Under the pieces are notes generated by a model. It made no database searches, was not told the origin of the DNA, and saw only the letters and a program-made list of their open reading frames with translations. Shown in pieces: positions 6,570 through 9,782 of a stretch of DNA of 9,782 bases; position 1 is the stretch's first letter; each line of letters starts with the position of its first letter. This DNA is from DUAL01 sp036012565 (GTDB lineage Bacteria > Bacteroidota > Bacteroidia > Flavobacteriales > BACL11). The stretch is from assembly GCA_036012565.1 (NCBI GenBank), contig DASCPP010000053.1, positions 1 to 9,782 on the forward strand, given 5' to 3'. Made by a program: the position numbers and the translations under genes.

Positions 6570-8987
6570 ATGTTAAGAAAAATTTTATTTATCACACTTA
6601 TTGGAATATTTTCTTTTTCCGCAATAGCAGATGAGGGAATGTGGTTGCCACAACTTTTACAAAGCTTAAATGAAGAGGATATGCAGACACATGGTTTGCA
6701 ACTTACAGCAGCCGATTTGTACTCCATCAACCAATCTTCCCTTAAAGATGCTATTGTTTCTTTGGGTGGCTTTTGTACAGCTGAAATGATTTCAAATGAG
6801 GGCTTAATGCTAACCAATCATCATTGTGGTTTTGATGCCATACAAACACATAGTTCGGTAACTAACGACTATTTGGAAGATGGGTTTTGGGCCATGAGCA
6901 GAGATGCAGAATTAGAAAATCAGGGGCTTACGGCTACTTTTTTAATTAGTATTGAATCTGTAACCGAAAGAGTTTTGGCTGGTTTTGATACACTAAACTT
7001 ATCAGAAACAGAAAGAAAAGTCAAAATAGGAGAAGCAATAAAAGAAATTGTTGCTGAAACTACTGAGGGCAATCATTTTAGTGCGAGAGTTAAAAGTTTT
7101 TTTGGTGGGAACGAATACTATCTATTAGTGTATGAAACTTTTAAAGATGTGCGTTTGGTTGGCGCACCACCATCATCAATTGGAAAATTTGGTGGAGATA
7201 CGGATAATTGGATGTGGCCAAGGCATACGGGAGACTTTTCTCTGTTCCGTATTTATATGGCGGCAGATGGAACCCCTGCTGAATATTCCAAAGAAAATAT
7301 TCCTTATAAGCCAAAACATTTTTTGCCAATTTCTTTAAATGGTGTGAATAATGGCGACTATACCATGATTTATGGTTTCCCGGGAAGAACAGATAGATAC
7401 TTAACCTCTTATGGAGTTCAGGAAGCAATAGAGCAATCAGGACCAACAATTGTTGATATTAGAAGTGAAAAATTAGCCATTATGAAAGAAGCAATGGATA
7501 AGAGCAGTAAAACAAAAATTCAGTATGCCGCAAAATATGCGCAAACTTCCAACTATTGGAAATATTTTATAGGACAAAGCAAGGGGCTAAAAAGAATGCG
7601 CGTATATGATAAAAAAAGAAAAATAGAGGGGACTTTTAGGGTTTGGGTGGCAAGTGGAGATGATAAAAGACAAGCAAAATATGGGAATGCTTTGGATTTA
7701 ATTGAGGATGCTTATTTTGCAAACAGAAAAATAAATGTCCCCAGAACTTACCTTAATGAAGCAGTTTTTCAAGGAGCAGAAATTTTGTATTTTTCCTTTA
7801 TGATGAATAATAGGTTTAGCGCCTTACCCAAAGAAGATGGTAAAGAAAAAAGGGAGCGATTGAAAGATATTAAAAATACTGCTAAGGATTTCTACAAAAA
7901 TTACAATGCTGATGTAGATGAGAAGCTCTTGTCTGCAATGCTAGAAATGTATTATTATAATATTCCAAAAAGCCAGCATCCAGAAATATTCCAAAAAATA
8001 GAAAAGCAACGCTTTGGATTAAAAAAATTAGATTTTGATTATTATGCCAAAAAGGTTTTCAAAAAATCTATTTTTGCAAGCCGTGCAAAATTTTACGATT
8101 TCTTAAATAACTCATCTGCCAAAAAAATTGCCAAAGATCCTGCACATAAAACAATCATGTCTATTTATAATTTTTATTTGACTAATCATTTCCCAAAACG
8201 CAAAAAAATTAGAGCTGATTTGGAAAAAGGAAATCGCCTTTTTATTGCAGGGTTAAGAGAAATGAATCCAGACAAAAAATATTATCCTAATGCTAATTCT
8301 ACCATGCGTTTAACTTATGGAAATGTGGGCGATTACCAGCCAGGAAATGCCATGCAATACGACTACTACACTACCATTGATGGAATAATGGAGAAAGAAG
8401 ATCCTACAAATGAGGAATTTATTGTCCCAAAAAAATTGAAGCAATTGTACAAAATTGGTGATTACGGAAAATATGGAGATGAAGAGGGGAATTTGAGAAT
8501 TAACTTTATCTCTAATAATGATATAACTGGAGGAAATTCTGGTTCTCCAGTTATCAATGCTTGGGGGGAATTAGTAGGCACAGCTTTTGATGGAAATTGG
8601 GAGGCAATGAGTGGTGATATTGCTTTTGAGAATCAGGTACAAAGAACTATTTCTGTGGATATTCGCTACATCATGTTTATCATTGACAAGTTTGCTGGCG
8701 CAACTCACCTAATTGATGAAATAACCATTGCCCCACCTCATCCAAAACCACTAACAGCTGAAGAGGAGGAAGCTCTAAAAGTAGTAGAAGAAAAAAAGGT
8801 GCAAGAGGAAGATCCTTATACGATTGTACAAAAATTAGAAATACGCGATTTTAATGGGCAGAAGATTCCAATCATTAATATTGCATCTTTTAATTCTGCT
8901 TTTGGTATGGCGGCAACTCAATTTGGTTCTGGAAGTAATATTTTCTTTTCTTGGAGAGGAAATATTTACACTACCGAAAAAAGATAA
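6570..8987 (+). CDS. Secreted family S46 dipeptidyl-peptidase (DPP7-type) with C-terminal extension
   Basis: An 805-residue serine exopeptidase that removes dipeptides from peptide N-termini, typically in the periplasm. Residues 1-20 form a signal peptide (hydrophobic core, SAIA cleavage site before Asp21). The triad expected for S46 is present: His85 in TNHHCG, Asp222 in WPRHTGDFS and Ser657 in GGNSGSP. Asn213 and Trp214 in DNWMWPRH match residues that bind the substrate amino group. Gly675, 18 residues after the serine (FDGNW), corresponds to Gly673 of DPP7; DPP11 has Arg here. This predicts preference for hydrophobic P1 residues rather than Asp/Glu. Known S46 enzymes end at about 710-720 residues. 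This one continues past IDEITIA (715-721) with a Pro/Glu/Lys linker and a compact tail to 805. ATG at 6570 is chosen because it directly precedes the signal peptide. It is monocistronic, with its own promoter. Confidence 0.95.
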   Translation: MLRKILFITLIGIFSFSAIADEGMWLPQLLQSLNEEDMQTHGLQLTAADLYSINQSSLKDAIVSLGGFCTAEMISNEGLMLTNHHCGFDAIQTHSSVTNDYLEDGFWAMSRDAELENQGLTATFLISIESVTERVLAGFDTLNLSETERKVKIGEAIKEIVAETTEGNHFSARVKSFFGGNEYYLLVYETFKDVRLVGAPPSSIGKFGGDTDNWMWPRHTGDFSLFRIYMAADGTPAEYSKENIPYKPKHFLPISLNGVNNGDYTMIYGFPGRTDRYLTSYGVQEAIEQSGPTIVDIRSEKLAIMKEAMDKSSKTKIQYAAKYAQTSNYWKYFIGQSKGLKRMRVYDKKRKIEGTFRVWVASGDDKRQAKYGNALDLIEDAYFANRKINVPRTYLNEAVFQGAEILYFSFMMNNRFSALPKEDGKEKRERLKDIKNTAKDFYKNYNADVDEKLLSAMLEMYYYNIPKSQHPEIFQKIEKQRFGLKKLDFDYYAKKVFKKSIFASRAKFYDFLNNSSAKKIAKDPAHKTIMSIYNFYLTNHFPKRKKIRADLEKGNRLFIAGLREMNPDKKYYPNANSTMRLTYGNVGDYQPGNAMQYDYYTTIDGIMEKEDPTNEEFIVPKKLKQLYKIGDYGKYGDEEGNLRINFISNNDITGGNSGSPVINAWGELVGTAFDGNWEAMSGDIAFENQVQRTISVDIRYIMFIIDKFAGATHLIDEITIAPPHPKPLTAEEEEALKVVEEKKVQEEDPYTIVQKLEIRDFNGQKIPIINIASFNSAFGMAATQFGSGSNIFFSWRGNIYTTEKR

Positions 8988-9014
8988 TTTTATTTGATAA
9001 AAAAATGGAAAGGC

Positions 9015-9051
9015 CACTAACATTAGTGAATTTTCTTACATTTAGAGAAAA
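9015..9051 (+). terminator. Weak hairpins after the S46 peptidase gene, possible terminator
   Basis: CACTA-ACAT-TAGTG (9015-9028) forms a 5-bp stem followed by AATTTTCTT. Immediately after, TTTTCT (9031-9036) can pair with AGAAAA (9046-9051). Neither is a strong GC-rich terminator, but they are the only hairpins seen between the convergent genes. The rest of the 127-base spacer (8988-9114) is plain AT-rich sequence in which I see nothing else. Confidence 0.35.
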
Positions 9052-9114
9052 TTTAAAACTGATAAAAAATATTTTAGCCGTAATTTTAGAATTTAAATTA
9101 GCTACAAAGAAGAG

Positions 9115-9782
9115 TTAGTAAGCCCTTTCGTTTTTCCCTTCTATATAATTAATGAAGGCCTTGTTTGCCACTTTTACGCCTCCTGGCGTTGGATAATCTC
9201 CTGTAAAATACCAATCCCCTAAATGATTCGGACAAGACGCATGCAAATCCGAAATTGATTGATAAATAATTTCTACCTCAGCTTTAGTTCCTTTTAGAGT
9301 TAAAAGTTCACTAATTTTTACTGAAATCTCTTCAGCTGTAAAAGGCTTATAAATTTCTTGTACATAATTCACCATTTCTTCTTTTGGTAAATGAGCTTGT
9401 CCCTTACATTTATTGTAAGCCTCAGTAAGTATGTGTTCTTGTTTTCTATCTTTCAACAATGCCACTGCTGCCCGAAAAGCAATAAAATCTCCTATTTTCG
9501 CCATGTCAATTCCATAACAATCTGGATATCTGATTTGTGGTGCAGATGAAACTACAATGATTTTTTTAGGCTCTAATCTATCCAAAATTCGAATAATAGA
9601 TTGTTTTAAAGTAGTCCCTCTTACAATACTATCGTCAATCATAACAAGATTGTCAGTAGAATTTACTGTGCCATAAGTAATATCATAAATATGGGCTACC
9701 AAATCATCTCTGCTATCATCAGAAGTGATAAATGTTCTAAGTTTTGCATCCTTTATTGCAATCTTTTCAGCCCTTGGAGAAA
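9115..9782 (-). CDS. purF: PurF, amidophosphoribosyltransferase (C-terminal part, 5' end outside the window)
   Basis: The C-terminal 221 residues of glutamine PRPP amidotransferase, which makes 5-phosphoribosylamine from PRPP and glutamine in the first step of purine synthesis. The frame stays open to the window edge (SPRAEKIAIKDAKLRTFI at the start of the visible part), so the gene begins beyond 9782, and the TTG at 9702 is an internal Leu codon. The type I phosphoribosyltransferase PRPP loop VMIDDSIVRGTT is encoded at 9610-9645. It is followed by SSAPQIRYPDCYGIDM, typical of PurF. The long C-terminal tail ending PNHLGDWYFTGDYPTPGG and YIEGKNERAY resembles the roughly 630-residue Bacteroidota PurF. 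The N-terminal glutaminase domain with its catalytic Cys is not visible. It converges on the S46 peptidase gene. Confidence 0.93.
   Translation of the reverse strand, partial: SPRAEKIAIKDAKLRTFITSDDSRDDLVAHIYDITYGTVNSTDNLVMIDDSIVRGTTLKQSIIRILDRLEPKKIIVVSSAPQIRYPDCYGIDMAKIGDFIAFRAAVALLKDRKQEHILTEAYNKCKGQAHLPKEEMVNYVQEIYKPFTAEEISVKISELLTLKGTKAEVEIIYQSISDLHASCPNHLGDWYFTGDYPTPGGVKVANKAFINYIEGKNERAY

Noticed and set aside
7141..7449. 102-residue minus-strand open frame inside the S46 peptidase gene
   Set aside because: Antisense to the conserved catalytic-Asp region of the peptidase; no homology recognised and no promoter or start context.
9700..9702. TTG at 9702 as the start of purF
   Set aside because: The upstream codons continue in frame and encode conserved PurF sequence (RAEKIAIKDAKLRTF), so it is an internal Leu.

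Overview
The window looks like chromosome of an AT-rich member of the Bacteroidota, probably Flavobacteriales or a relative. The evidence is the gene set: a sufBCDSE cluster ending in a DUF59 gene and a DUF2480 gene, a family S46 dipeptidyl-peptidase, and a PurF whose C-terminus has the Bacteroidota form. The only clear promoters also have the Bacteroidota layout (TTTG, about 18-19 bp, then TAnnTTTG). No gene looks foreign, and I see no insertion sequence, tRNA, rRNA or CRISPR array.

Positions 1-5203 (+ strand) hold a very compact iron-sulfur cluster assembly operon: the last 252 residues of SufB, then SufC, SufD, SufS, SufE, a DUF59/MIP18-like protein and a DUF2480 protein. Gaps are 3, -4, 0, 0, 1 and 2 bases, so the genes are surely co-transcribed and probably translationally coupled. 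SufS takes sulfur from cysteine and SufE relays it. The SufBCD complex is the scaffold where the cluster forms, powered by the SufC ATPase. DUF59 proteins are linked to cluster maturation or transfer. DUF2480 has no known function, and its place here with four cysteines makes it the most interesting gene in the window.

Positions 5212-6469 (- strand) hold a two-gene unit that converges on the suf operon: an RluF-type 23S rRNA pseudouridine synthase, and overlapping or directly after it a small P-loop kinase of the FlaR/adenylate-kinase-like group that uses a TTG start. A roughly 100-base divergent promoter region (6470-6569) separates this unit from a secreted S46 peptidase (6570-8987, + strand). 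That peptidase has an intact His/Asp/Ser triad, the glycine that marks DPP7-type rather than DPP11-type specificity, and an unusual 84-residue C-terminal extension. A 127-base convergent spacer with weak hairpins follows. The window ends inside purF (- strand), of which the C-terminal 221 residues are present.

Most of the window is ordinary, well-conserved core genome. I found no clearly new multi-gene system. The leads worth following are the DUF2480 protein and the peptidase extension.
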